This document shows positions 7,403 through 15,340 of a stretch of DNA of 18,828 nt, in pieces (the first letter of the stretch is position 1; every line of letters starts with the position of its first letter). The stretch comes from Alphaproteobacteria bacterium. Lineage in GTDB: Bacteria; Pseudomonadota; Alphaproteobacteria; Rhizobiales; Aestuariivirgaceae. A model generated the notes under the pieces. It was not told where the DNA came from, made no database searches, and worked only from the letters and a program-made list of their open reading frames with translations. The translations under genes were made by a program, and so were the position numbers. Where the stretch lies: positions 1-18,828 of the forward strand of contig JAJRRZ010000136.1 in assembly GCA_024279045.1 (NCBI GenBank), given 5' to 3'.

Positions 7403-7431
7403 TTGCCAAGCGTTGCGTGGCGTCGCACAAT
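7403..7431 (+). promoter_or_regulatory. Candidate sigma70 promoter of hfq
   Basis: TTGCCA (7403-7408) and CACAAT (7426-7431) are separated by exactly 17 bases in the 122-base gap between purN and hfq. This would give an hfq leader of about 80 bases, so hfq and hflX need not depend on readthrough from purMN. No terminator is evident after purN. Confidence 0.45.
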
Positions 7432-7517
7432 ACCCGCGCCGATGTGTGAGCGCGTGCTCATGCCGCGCGCCGCGTGCGGTGATACATAACAACAACAATC
7501 GCGGGGAGAGCTGAATC

Positions 7518-7760
7518 ATGCCGCAGGACAGGCAGGGCAACCTGCAGGACACCTTCCTCAACCACATTCGCAAGAACAAGGTGCCGGTTACGATCTTCCT
7601 GGTGAATGGGGTGAAGCTGCAGGGCATCATCACCTGGTTCGACAATTTCTGCGTGTTGCTGAAGCGTGATGGGCAGGGGCAACTGGTCTACAAGCACGCC
7701 ATCTCCACGGTGATGCCGCAAATGCCCATATCCCTGCACGAGGAAGGTGATGATGCCTGA
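7518..7760 (+). CDS. hfq: RNA chaperone Hfq
   Basis: This 80-residue Sm-like protein forms a hexameric ring that pairs small RNAs with mRNAs. The N-terminal helix NLQDTFLNHIRKNK is followed by the Sm1 region (VPVTIFLVNGVKLQGIITWFD) and the Sm2 signature YKHAISTVMP. The C-terminal tail is short (QMPISLHEEGDDA) and acidic, as in alphaproteobacterial Hfq. A GGGGAGAG ribosome-binding site precedes the ATG. hflX follows at 7801, the usual neighbour. Confidence 0.98.
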   Translation: MPQDRQGNLQDTFLNHIRKNKVPVTIFLVNGVKLQGIITWFDNFCVLLKRDGQGQLVYKHAISTVMPQMPISLHEEGDDA

Positions 7761-7800
7761 ACCTGAACCCCGCATGCCGGCAAGCCGGCCAGAGTAGCGC

Positions 7801-9240
7801 ATGAGCAGAAAATCCCGCCGCCGCAAGCAGGCAGCGAACAACGAGATCCGCTTCCAGGTGGAAGAACAACGCCCAACGCGCGCCTTCGTGGTGCACGCGG
7901 ACATGCGCGGCGACGCAGCACCGGCACGGGCGGAGCGGACAGAGCGGAACGGTGCCAGGGCAATGATCGGCACCGGCGCTGATGCGCCCGCCCTGCCGCG
8001 CGCGCCCCAGCGGCAACTTGAAGAGGTGGTATCGCTGGCCCAGGCCATCGACCTGGACATTCGCGGCACGGCCATCGTCGCCCTGCGCAAGGTGCACCCG
8101 GCCACGCTGTTTGGCGGCGGCAAGGTGGAGGAGCTGGCCGAAGCCGTACGCGAGGCGGATGCGGAACTGGTGATCGTCAACACCCATCTCTCGCCCGGCC
8201 AGCAACGCAATCTGGAAAAGGCCCTCGATGCCAAGGTGCTGGACCGCAGCGGGCTGATCCTGGAAATCTTCGGACGCCGCGCCAGCACCAGGGAGGGACG
8301 CCTGCAGGTGGAACTGGCGCACCTGGAATATCAGCGCACGCGGCTGGTGCGCTCGTGGACGCACCTGGAGCGCCAGCGCGGTGGCGCGGGCTTCATGGGC
8401 GGGCCGGGCGAAACGCAGATCGAGATCGACCGGCGCATCCTGAAGGATCGCATCGCCCGGCTGCGCCGCCAGCTCGAGGAGGTGAAGCGCACCCGCGAAC
8501 TGCACCGCAAGACACGGCGCAAGACGCCGTGGCCGGTGGTGGCTCTGGCCGGTTACACCAACACCGGCAAGTCCACCCTGTTCAACCGGCTGACGCAGGC
8601 GGAGGTGCTGGCGAAGGATCAGCTGTTCGCCACGCTCGACCCGACCATGCGGCTGATCCGACTGCCGGCGGGGCGCGAGGTGGTGCTTTCCGACACGGTG
8701 GGCTTCATCTCCGACTTGCCGACGGCGCTGATTGCGGCGTTTCGCGCCACGCTGGAAGAGGTGGTGGAGGCAGATCTGATCCTGCATGTGCGCGACATGC
8801 GCGACGTGGCAGAGGCCGAGGCGCAGGCCGCGGACGTGCGGCAGGTGCTGGCGGAGCTGGGCATAGACGAAGAGCGGCCCATCATCGAGGTGTGGAACAA
8901 GGCCGACCTGTGGGACGAAGACACCCGAGCGCGGCTGCGGCGGTTGGCGGCGAGACGTGATGACGTGGTGATTACCTCCGCCACCAGCGGCGAAGGGCTG
9001 GACGACCTGCTGGCTTTGGTGGCGGACAGGCTGGCGGCGCAATCGGCCCTGCGGCAAATCACGCTGCGCCATGCGGAAGGCGCGGACATGGCCTGGTGCT
9101 ACCGCCACGCGGAGGTGCTGGCCCGCGAGGAGACGGAAGACGGCACCACCCTGCTGCTGCGACTGCCGCCAGCCGAGCTGGCCCGGGCGGAGCGGCGCTT
9201 CGGCGCGCGTCTGCAATTGGCAGCGCAGCCACCAGCCTGA
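7801..9240 (+). CDS. hflX: GTPase HflX
   Basis: This 479-residue ribosome-associated GTPase is implicated in rescue or splitting of stalled ribosomes. A basic N-terminal tail (MSRKSRRRKQ) precedes the HflX domain, with its FGGGKVEEL and GPGETQIEIDRR signatures (about 104-112 and 201-212). The G domain carries G1 GYTNTGKS (251-258), G3 DTVG (298-301), G4 NKAD (366-369) and G5 TSATSG (392-397). About 40 residues between positions 30 and 70 are low in conservation and may be a lineage-specific insert. The ATG is 40 bases after the hfq stop; the ribosome-binding site is weak. Confidence 0.97.
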   Translation: MSRKSRRRKQAANNEIRFQVEEQRPTRAFVVHADMRGDAAPARAERTERNGARAMIGTGADAPALPRAPQRQLEEVVSLAQAIDLDIRGTAIVALRKVHPATLFGGGKVEELAEAVREADAELVIVNTHLSPGQQRNLEKALDAKVLDRSGLILEIFGRRASTREGRLQVELAHLEYQRTRLVRSWTHLERQRGGAGFMGGPGETQIEIDRRILKDRIARLRRQLEEVKRTRELHRKTRRKTPWPVVALAGYTNTGKSTLFNRLTQAEVLAKDQLFATLDPTMRLIRLPAGREVVLSDTVGFISDLPTALIAAFRATLEEVVEADLILHVRDMRDVAEAEAQAADVRQVLAELGIDEERPIIEVWNKADLWDEDTRARLRRLAARRDDVVITSATSGEGLDDLLALVADRLAAQSALRQITLRHAEGADMAWCYRHAEVLAREETEDGTTLLLRLPPAELARAERRFGARLQLAAQPPA

Positions 9241-9266
9241 ATCCTGATCGTGCTGGTCAACTTTTT
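9231..9266 (+). terminator. Possible weak terminator after hflX
   Basis: ACCAGC (9231-9236), which overlaps the hflX stop, can pair with GCTGGT (9252-9257), with an inner ATC/GAT pairing. The stem is followed by CAACTTTTT. The stem is short and the loop long, so this is only a candidate for insulating hflX from the nor operon. Confidence 0.35.
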
Positions 9267-9275
9267 CTGCCGCCA

Positions 9276-9318
9276 TTGACGCCAGTCAAGGCAGGCGCGG
9301 AATCTCCAGTCCTAAAAT
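9276..9318 (+). promoter_or_regulatory. Crp/FNR-type (NnrR/DNR-like) box and -10 of the nor operon
   Basis: TTGAC-GCCA-GTCAA (9276-9289) is a perfect inverted repeat matching the FNR/DNR-type consensus TTGAY-N4-RTCAA. A -10 candidate, TAAAAT, lies at 9313-9318. Taking the transcription start at about 9324 puts the box centre at -41.5, the exact position for class II activation by FNR-family regulators. NO- and oxygen-responsive members of this family (NnrR, DNR, Nnr) control nor operons in many denitrifiers. The regulator itself is not in the window. Confidence 0.75.
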
Positions 9319-9398
9319 CCTGTCGTGTGGGGAAACCCGTGCGCCCTGCTCTTGGGCATCCGCGCGCGGATCAACCGGGGAAGAGGAGAGGACTGGCC

Positions 9399-9842
9399 AT
9401 GCAAACCAAATCGGCAGCCCGCAATATCTTCTTCGGCGGCACGATATTCTTCTTTCTGGTGTTCATCGGGCTGACGGCGCACAGCGTCAGCTACATCAAG
9501 AACACATCCACGCCGCCGATGACGGAATCGGTCGCTCGCGGCAAGCTGGTGTGGGAGGAAAACGCCTGCATCAACTGCCACACCATCCTTGGCGAAGGAG
9601 CCTACTTCGCGCCGGAGCTGGGCAATGTCTGGAAGCGCTACATGGAAAACAGCGACAACGATCCGAAAGCTGCCCGCGAAGCGCTCATCATCTGGATCAA
9701 GGCCATGCCCACCGGTGTGGAAGGCCGCCGCCAGATGCCGAAATTCAACCTGACCGACCAGCAACTCAACGATCTTGTCGATTTCCTCGAATGGACAAGC
9801 AAGATCGACACACAGAACTGGCCGCCCAACCTGGCCGGCTGA
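9399..9842 (+). CDS. norC: Nitric oxide reductase subunit C (membrane-anchored cytochrome c)
   Basis: This 147-residue electron-entry subunit of cytochrome c-type NO reductase has an N-terminal membrane anchor (about residues 10-32) and a periplasmic c-type domain. The haem site is CINCH (57-61) and the likely axial methionine is Met113 in RRQMPKF. GEGAYFAPELGNVW and DLVDFLEWTSKID are typical of NorC. The ATG at 9399 follows a strong GAGGAGAGG ribosome-binding site and gives the expected length; in-frame upstream codons reach back into hflX and lack family character. norB follows after 15 bases. Confidence 0.97.
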   Translation: MQTKSAARNIFFGGTIFFFLVFIGLTAHSVSYIKNTSTPPMTESVARGKLVWEENACINCHTILGEGAYFAPELGNVWKRYMENSDNDPKAAREALIIWIKAMPTGVEGRRQMPKFNLTDQQLNDLVDFLEWTSKIDTQNWPPNLAG

Positions 9843-9857
9843 GGGGAGGGATTCGCC

Positions 9858-11228
9858 ATGCTGAAATATCAATCCCAGAAGATTGCCCTGGCCTATTTCG
9901 CGGTGGCCATGGCGCTGTTCGTCGTCCAGGTAACCATGGGCCTGATCATTGGCTGGGTCTACCTGGATCCCAACCTGCTCGCCGAGCTGCTGCCCTTCAA
10001 CGTGCTGCGCATGCTGCACACCAATTCGCTCATCGTGTGGCTGATCGTCGGCTTTTTCGGCATCGCCTACTATATGATCCCCGAAGAGGCCGAGCGCGAG
10101 ATCGAAAGCCCCACACTGGCCTACGTGCAGCTTGCCATCCTTGTGGTGGGCACATTGGGTGCGGTGCTTACCTATACGTTCGATTTTGCCCATGGCAACT
10201 GGATGTTCGGCAAGCAGGGGCGTGAATTCATCGAACAGCCCCTGTGGGTGAAGATTGGCATCGTCGTGGCGGCGCTGATCTTCCTCTACAACGTTACCAT
10301 GACGGTGCTGAAGGGCCGCAAGACGGCTGTTGCCAACGTGCTGCTGCTGGGCCTGTGGGGGTTGGCGCTGTTCTTCCTGTTCGCCTTCTACAACCCCGAC
10401 AACCTGGCGCTGGACAAGTATTTCTGGTGGTGGGTCGTGCACCTGTGGGTGGAAGGCGTATGGGAGCTGATCATGGCCGCCGTGCTGGCCTACCTGATGC
10501 TCAAGCTCACCGGTGTCGACCGCGAGGTGGTGGACCGCTGGATCTATGGCCTTGCCGCCCTGTCGCTGTTCACCGGCATCCTCGGCACCGGCCATCACTA
10601 CTACTGGATAGGCACGCCCGCCTACTGGCAGTGGATCGGCTCGGTGTTCTCGGCCATGGAGGTCATCCCCTTCTTCGCCATGGTGCTGTTCGTCTTCACC
10701 ATGGTCTGGAAGGGTCAGCGCAAGCACCCCAACCAGGCCGCCCTGCTGTGGGCGCTGGGCTGCGCGGTGCTGGCCTTCTTCGGTGCTGGTGTGTGGGGCT
10801 TCCTGCACACGCTCTCGCCCATCAACTACTACACCCACGGCACGCAGATAACCATGTCGCACGGCCATCTGGCCTTCTTCGGCGCCTATGTCTCGCTGAA
10901 CCTGGCGTTCATCACCTACGCCATGCCCAAGCTGCTGGGCCGCGAGCCATACAACCAGGTGCTGAACATGCTGGCCTTCTGGCTGCAGGCCGGTGGCATC
11001 ACCTTCATGACCTTTGCGCTGACCTTCGCCGGTGCAGTGCAGACACACCTGCAGCGCGTGCGTGGCGAGAACTTCATGGACGTGCAGGACGAGCTTTACC
11101 TGTTCTTCGTCATGCGCGAGATCTCCGGCTTCATCCTGGTGGCTGGCGTGCTGCTGTATCTCTATGCCGTCTTCATGCCACGCAAAGGCGAGGTCATCTC
11201 CCCGGCGGCACGGCAACCGGCGGAATAA
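9858..11228 (+). CDS. norB: Nitric oxide reductase subunit B (catalytic)
   Basis: This 456-residue haem-copper-oxidase-fold membrane protein reduces 2 NO to N2O. It has the expected dozen hydrophobic segments. All ligands are present: low-spin haem b His54 (RMLHTNSL) and His337, haem b3 His335 (TMSHGHLAFFG), and FeB ligands His195, His246 and His247 (HLWVEGVWEL, GTGHHYYWIG). The characteristic glutamates are Glu199 and Glu203, with Glu268 in AMEVIPFF. This is the short cNOR type, not the fused quinol-dependent qNOR. GGGGAGGG precedes the ATG. Confidence 0.98.
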   Translation: MLKYQSQKIALAYFAVAMALFVVQVTMGLIIGWVYLDPNLLAELLPFNVLRMLHTNSLIVWLIVGFFGIAYYMIPEEAEREIESPTLAYVQLAILVVGTLGAVLTYTFDFAHGNWMFGKQGREFIEQPLWVKIGIVVAALIFLYNVTMTVLKGRKTAVANVLLLGLWGLALFFLFAFYNPDNLALDKYFWWWVVHLWVEGVWELIMAAVLAYLMLKLTGVDREVVDRWIYGLAALSLFTGILGTGHHYYWIGTPAYWQWIGSVFSAMEVIPFFAMVLFVFTMVWKGQRKHPNQAALLWALGCAVLAFFGAGVWGFLHTLSPINYYTHGTQITMSHGHLAFFGAYVSLNLAFITYAMPKLLGREPYNQVLNMLAFWLQAGGITFMTFALTFAGAVQTHLQRVRGENFMDVQDELYLFFVMREISGFILVAGVLLYLYAVFMPRKGEVISPAARQPAE

Positions 11229-11260
11229 GGCTGTCAGCCACATGATCGCCACGACAATGG

Positions 11261-11284
11261 CCCGCTACCGTTTCCGGTGGCGGG
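11261..11284 (+). terminator. Hairpin after norB (terminator or attenuating stem)
   Basis: CCCGCTACCG and CGGTGGCGGG form a ten-pair stem (one T-G wobble) around a TTTC loop, followed by TCTTTC. It is placed 32 bases after norB. It may reduce transcription into norQDEF or stabilise the 3' end of norCB mRNA, so that the structural subunits are made in excess of the accessory proteins. Confidence 0.5.
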
Positions 11285-11326
11285 TCTTTCCGCATCATGG
11301 GAGCATGCAGTTGCCCCCTGCCCTGT

Positions 11327-11340
11327 CTGACTTTCATCAA
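11327..11340 (+). promoter_or_regulatory. Weak second FNR-type box ahead of norQ
   Basis: CTGAC-TTTC-ATCAA differs from TTGAY-N4-RTCAA at one base. It lies 66 bases before the norQ ATG, after the norB hairpin. No good -10 sits at the matching distance, so this is tentative. Confidence 0.25.
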
Positions 11341-11405
11341 ACTGGCACACCCATGGCGATGTTACGGATTCAGCAGCAACAGCAGCCAAGGGGAACGAGG
11401 CGCCC

Positions 11406-12221
11406 ATGACGAACACCCCTCACCCTGCCGATACCGCACAGCACCGCGACATTCCCTTCTATCACCCCGTCGCCAACGAGGTGGAGATTTTCGAACGTGC
11501 CTTCCGGCTGAAGCTGCCGCTGCTGCTGAAAGGCCCCACCGGTTGCGGCAAGACGCGCTTCGTGGCGCACATGGCGGCACGGCTGGGGCTGGATCTGCAC
11601 ACCGTGGCCTGCCATGACGATCTCACCGCCGCCGATCTGACGGGGCGCTATCTGCTGAAGGGCGGCGAGACGGTGTGGGTGGATGGCCCGCTGACCCGCG
11701 CGGTGCGCACCGGCGGCATCGCCTATCTCGATGAAGTCGTGGAGGCGCGCAAGGACGTTACCGTGGTGCTGCATCCACTGACCGATGACAGGCGCATCCT
11801 GCCACTGGAACGCATCGGCGAGACACTGCAGGCACCGGATGATTTCATGCTCGTGGTGTCTTACAACCCCGGCTATCAGAACGTGCTGAAGAACCTCAAG
11901 CCCTCCACCCGTCAGCGTTTTCTGGCCATCGACTTCGACTATCCACCGGCGGATGTGGAAACTGCCATCGTCGCGCACGAGGCCGGGCTGGACGAGGCCG
12001 TGGCCGCCACCCTTGTGCGGCTGGGCCACAAACTGCGCGCGCTGAAGGATCATGACCTGGAGGAAGGCGCCTCCACCCGCCTGTTGATCCACTGCGGGCG
12101 GCTGGCGGCCGACGGCATGGATCTGGCCGAAGCGGTGCAGGCAGCGCTGGTGGAGCCGCTGAGCGATGACGAGGACGTCAAGGCGGGCTTGCGCGAGGCG
12201 GTGGAGGCGCTGATCGGCTGA
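11406..12221 (+). CDS. norQ: MoxR-type AAA+ ATPase NorQ (NO reductase maturation)
   Basis: This 271-residue protein of the CbbQ/NirQ/NorQ group uses ATP to remodel or activate NO reductase, with NorD as partner; NorQ/NorD are known to be needed for insertion of FeB. It has Walker A GPTGCGKT (43-50), Walker B IAYLDE (105-110), sensor-1 Asn154 in SYNPGY and arginines in STRQRF (168-172). HDDLTAADLTGRYLLKGGETVWVDGPL is diagnostic of the group. A GGGAACGAGG ribosome-binding site precedes the ATG. It is separated from norD by a repeat-bearing 139-base gap. Confidence 0.95.
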   Translation: MTNTPHPADTAQHRDIPFYHPVANEVEIFERAFRLKLPLLLKGPTGCGKTRFVAHMAARLGLDLHTVACHDDLTAADLTGRYLLKGGETVWVDGPLTRAVRTGGIAYLDEVVEARKDVTVVLHPLTDDRRILPLERIGETLQAPDDFMLVVSYNPGYQNVLKNLKPSTRQRFLAIDFDYPPADVETAIVAHEAGLDEAVAATLVRLGHKLRALKDHDLEEGASTRLLIHCGRLAADGMDLAEAVQAALVEPLSDDEDVKAGLREAVEALIG

Positions 12222-12233
12222 ACATGTCCTGTG

Positions 12234-12347
12234 GCCGAACAGACATGGAGCCGAACAGACAAGAAAAAGGCCCTCTGCCCCACCCGGCCACCTTGCACCC
12301 AATATCTGGGTGGTCGGGTGGGGGAGAGGGCCGGAGCCGAACAGACA
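12234..12347 (+). repeat. Hairpin flanked by GCCGAACAGACA repeats between norQ and norD
   Basis: The 12-base unit GCCGAACAGACA occurs three times: 12234-12245, 12250-12261 and 12336-12347. The last two lie in a longer shared context, GGAGCCGAACAGACAA then A-rich. Between units 2 and 3 is a long hairpin (12269-12332) whose 21-base arms, from GGCCCTCTG and to GAGAGGGCC, pair with two mismatches; an inner CACCCA/TGGGTG pairing extends them. The layout looks like a palindromic element inserted with duplication of its target. It lies in the transcript just before norD, which has no good ribosome-binding site. Confidence 0.65.
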
Positions 12348-12360
12348 AAAAAGTAATCAC

Positions 12361-14334
12361 ATGAGCTTTTCGCTGGGCAAGCTGTTCGAACCGGAGGAAT
12401 TCGTCGGCGAGCTGTGGCACCGATTCATCAGTCGTCCCACCGATCTGCCACGTTTTCCGGAGGCGGCAGTGGCCTTTGCCGATGTCGCACCGAGGCTGGG
12501 GGTGTTCTTCCGCGCCCTGGGCGGCGAGGTCGGTGTGGAGCTGAAAAGCCATGGCGCGCAGGCAAGCCGCGCCCGGCTGGGCTGGAAACATCGCCTGGGT
12601 CATGCCGCCTTCCACGTGCCGAGGGCGCGCTTCGACGGCGACACTCTGCTGCTGCCCGAGCGCATCGACGCCCTGCCCTCGCCGGAGCTGAACCGCGATC
12701 TGTATTACTGGCTGGCCGCCTTCGCCGCCGCCGCGCAAGGCTCCCTGCCGGAGCCGCATGCCGATGCGTTGCGCGCCGACATCGCCGCCTTGCGCCATGC
12801 CTGGCAGGTATCGCGCCGGGCGCTGTTCATCGCGCCGGGACTGAAGGCGCGCTACCGTCGCCTGTGCCATGCGGCGCACGCCATCCGCCCCGAGCGCCGT
12901 CTGCCCATGTGGGAACAGCAGGTAGAAGAAGCCATCCGCGTCATGCTCGCCGTTGCGGACGCGCTGCCGGACGAAGATGCATTGGCCGCCAACCCGGCAT
13001 TGGCGGCCATCATCGCACGGGATGCCGATCTTGCCACCCTGCATGCGCCGTGTGGCTATCGCCCCTTCCTGCCCGTGCCGGTGTGGGGCGATGCCATTGC
13101 CCGCACACCACAGGAGGCACGCGAGCCACGCCCGGATGATCAGGAGCCTGGCAGTGGCAAACCACCCGCGGCGGAAGACGCCAACCGCAAATGGCGGGCG
13201 AAACGCCACAAGGGCGATGAGGCGAAACGCAAGGATCCGCTGATATTGCACCGTTTCGAGGCAGTCATCTCCATTGCCGAATTTCTCAACCTGGCTCGCC
13301 AGGTGGACGCTTCCAGCGAAGACGACGCAAGAAAGGCGCGCGACGACGTAGACGAGATCTCGCTGGTGGATGCCGACAGGCGCCCGAAGACGAAACTTGC
13401 CTTCGACCTCGACCTGGCCCCGGAAGATGTCGATCGCGAGCGCCTCTCCGGCGAGCACCTCTATCCGGAATGGGACTATCGCAAGCGCACCTACATGCCC
13501 GACCACTGCCGCGTGCTCACTTCCACCGCCGAGGAAGCCGCGGGCGAGAATATCTGGCAGCCCGATGCCGCCATGCGCCGGCGCATCCGCCTGGTGAAGC
13601 GCCAGTTCGAGGCCCTGCGCCCGCGCCGCGAGTTGCTGCGCCGGCAACTGGACGGCACGGAGCTGGACACCGATGCGGCGGTGCGCTCCATGTGCGAATT
13701 GCGCGCCCATGGCGAAGGCTCCGATCATATCTGGGCGCAACACCGTGAAACAGCGCGCGACCTGGCCGTGGCGGTGCTGTTCGATACCTCGCGCTCCATG
13801 GAAAGCTGGGTGGATGGCCGGCAAGTGCTGGACATCGCCCGCGAAACGCTGCTGGCGCTGGCCGCCGGGCTGGATGCCTGTGGCGACGAGCACGGCATTT
13901 TCGCCTTTTCCTCTACCCGCAACGAACGGGTATTCGTGCAGACGATCAAAGGCTTCGACGAGCGGTTCGGCCCGCGCATCCATCGCCGCATCGCCGCGCT
14001 GAAGCCGGGCTTCTACACCCGCCTGGGCGCGGCCATCCGCCATGTCGCGCAAGTGCTGAACCAGCGCCCGCACAACCACCGCCTGTTGCTGGTGATCACC
14101 GACGGCAAGCCCAACGACCTCGACCACTACGAAGGCCGTTTTGGCGTGGAGGACACGAAAATGGCCGTGCGCGAGGCCCGCGCCACGGGGCAGAAGGTGT
14201 TCGGCGTTACCATCGATGCCCAGGCGCGCGACTGGTTCACCCACATGTTCGGGCGCAATGGCCATGCCATCGTCTCGCGCCCCGCGCGGCTGGCGCAGGC
14301 ATTGCCGCGGCTTTACCGGCATCTGGTGATGTGA
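12361..14334 (+). CDS. norD: NorD, von Willebrand factor A domain protein (NO reductase maturation)
   Basis: This 657-residue partner of NorQ has a long N-terminal helical region (1-250), a charged linker with Lys/Arg/Asp-rich stretches (255-345), and a C-terminal VWA domain (about 465-657). The metal-ion site is complete: DTSRS (475-479), Thr553 in FYTRLGAA and Asp581 in ITDGKPND. NorD is proposed to hold the reductase for NorQ. The ATG at 12361 begins MSFSLGKLFEPEEF, which fits the family start; codons upstream lie inside the repeat hairpin. No Shine-Dalgarno sequence is close to this ATG (AAAAAAGTAATCAC precedes it), so translation may depend on the leader structure or be weak. Confidence 0.95.
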   Translation: MSFSLGKLFEPEEFVGELWHRFISRPTDLPRFPEAAVAFADVAPRLGVFFRALGGEVGVELKSHGAQASRARLGWKHRLGHAAFHVPRARFDGDTLLLPERIDALPSPELNRDLYYWLAAFAAAAQGSLPEPHADALRADIAALRHAWQVSRRALFIAPGLKARYRRLCHAAHAIRPERRLPMWEQQVEEAIRVMLAVADALPDEDALAANPALAAIIARDADLATLHAPCGYRPFLPVPVWGDAIARTPQEAREPRPDDQEPGSGKPPAAEDANRKWRAKRHKGDEAKRKDPLILHRFEAVISIAEFLNLARQVDASSEDDARKARDDVDEISLVDADRRPKTKLAFDLDLAPEDVDRERLSGEHLYPEWDYRKRTYMPDHCRVLTSTAEEAAGENIWQPDAAMRRRIRLVKRQFEALRPRRELLRRQLDGTELDTDAAVRSMCELRAHGEGSDHIWAQHRETARDLAVAVLFDTSRSMESWVDGRQVLDIARETLLALAAGLDACGDEHGIFAFSSTRNERVFVQTIKGFDERFGPRIHRRIAALKPGFYTRLGAAIRHVAQVLNQRPHNHRLLLVITDGKPNDLDHYEGRFGVEDTKMAVREARATGQKVFGVTIDAQARDWFTHMFGRNGHAIVSRPARLAQALPRLYRHLVM

Positions 14335-14358
14335 GGATGACGTGAGGGAGCAACCGGG

Positions 14359-14955
14359 ATGACAACATCGGGGCCAACCGTTGATCGGGCCGAGGAGACA
14401 TCACTGGACACCGGCTGGGGACCACTTTCGGAGCTTCCCGGCAACCCGATGATCTGGCTGCTGATCATCTCCGAACTGCTGATCTTCGGCGTCGGCTTCG
14501 CCGGCTTCGTGATAACATGGCTGCGCGAGCCGGAGATGTTTCGTGCCTCGCAGGACACGCTCAACCGGCTGGCCGGGGCCATCAATACCATGGTGCTGAT
14601 CACCTCCGGCCTGTTCGCCGCGCTGGCCGTGCGGGCGGAGGCAGAAGGGCGCACCCGCGCCATGCGCCTGCACGTGGCCGTGGCGATCACCCTGGGTGGG
14701 GTGTTCCTCGGTGTGAAGGCAGTGGAATATTCCACCGAACTGGCGGCGGGGCACACCATCGACACCAACCCCTTCTTCACGCTCTACTGGCTGCTTACCG
14801 GCTTTCATGCGCTGCACGTGGTAATGGGCATGGTCATCTTGGCGGTGGTGGCGTTCTGGCATTCGCTGGCCAACCTGGAGACAGGCGCAGCCTTCTGGCA
14901 CATGGTGGACCTGATCTGGGTAATCCTGTTCCCGGTGGCCTACCTGCTGCGCTGA
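14359..14955 (+). CDS. norE: NorE, cytochrome c oxidase subunit III-like membrane protein
   Basis: This 198-residue protein has five hydrophobic segments, starting at about residues 30, 73, 104, 140 and 173. It shows subunit III-like motifs: NPMIWLLIISELLIFG, AINTMVLITSG, VKAVEYSTEL and LTGFHALHVVMGM. In Paracoccus and Rhodobacter NorE and NorF improve NO reductase activity but are not part of the purified enzyme. It follows norD by 24 bases with a GAGGG ribosome-binding site and is followed by norF. Confidence 0.92.
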   Translation: MTTSGPTVDRAEETSLDTGWGPLSELPGNPMIWLLIISELLIFGVGFAGFVITWLREPEMFRASQDTLNRLAGAINTMVLITSGLFAALAVRAEAEGRTRAMRLHVAVAITLGGVFLGVKAVEYSTELAAGHTIDTNPFFTLYWLLTGFHALHVVMGMVILAVVAFWHSLANLETGAAFWHMVDLIWVILFPVAYLLR

Positions 14956-14987
14956 GGCCATGGAACAATCATGCGGGAGGATTGCGC

Positions 14988-15314
14988 ATGTGCGACGAGA
15001 CGACACATGACGCATTGCGAAAACTGCCCACCACGCGGCAACTGCTGCTGGCCTGGGCGCTGTTGATGGCGCTGACCGTGGGCACCATGCTGGCCGGCAA
15101 GGTAACCTCCGCCGCCACGCTGGGGCTGGTCTGGACGGTGACGCTGCTGGCCATCACCTGGGCGAAGGCGCGCACCATCCTGCTGGTCTACCTCAACCTG
15201 CGCGCCGCGCCGGGGCACTGGCGCTCCGGTTTTGGTGCAACACTGGCGGTGCTGCTGGTGCTGCTGCTGGGCATATATGCCTTCGGCTATCTGGCTCTGA
15301 TGCCGAAATGCTGA
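14988..15314 (+). CDS. norF: NorF, cytochrome c oxidase subunit IV-like small membrane protein
   Basis: This 108-residue protein has three hydrophobic segments (about 21-37, 41-65 and 82-104). It carries the loop KARTILLVYLNLRAAPGHW, characteristic of the subunit IV/NorF group. The start is set by GGGAGG eight bases before ATG 14988. It is the last gene of the nor operon; an IS110 remnant begins just after its stop. No independent terminator is visible: the small GCTGGC-TGA-GCCAGC stem at 15342-15356 lies in the IS remnant and has no T-run. Confidence 0.88.
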   Translation: MCDETTHDALRKLPTTRQLLLAWALLMALTVGTMLAGKVTSAATLGLVWTVTLLAITWAKARTILLVYLNLRAAPGHWRSGFGATLAVLLVLLLGIYAFGYLALMPKC

Positions 15315-15340
15315 GCTTCACGGTTCAACTGTATTTCCCA

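Noticed and set aside
9312..11252. A 646-codon open frame antisense to norC-norB
   Set aside because: It is His/Gln/Glu-rich shadow coding opposite a G+C-rich real gene; the plus strand encodes NorC and NorB with all ligands.
12234..12347. CRISPR-like array from the three GCCGAACAGACA units
   Set aside because: Units are too short, spacing is irregular (4 and 74 bases) and no cas gene is present.
12178..14322. A 714-codon open frame antisense to norD
   Set aside because: It is composition-driven shadow coding opposite NorD; no domain character or ribosome-binding site.
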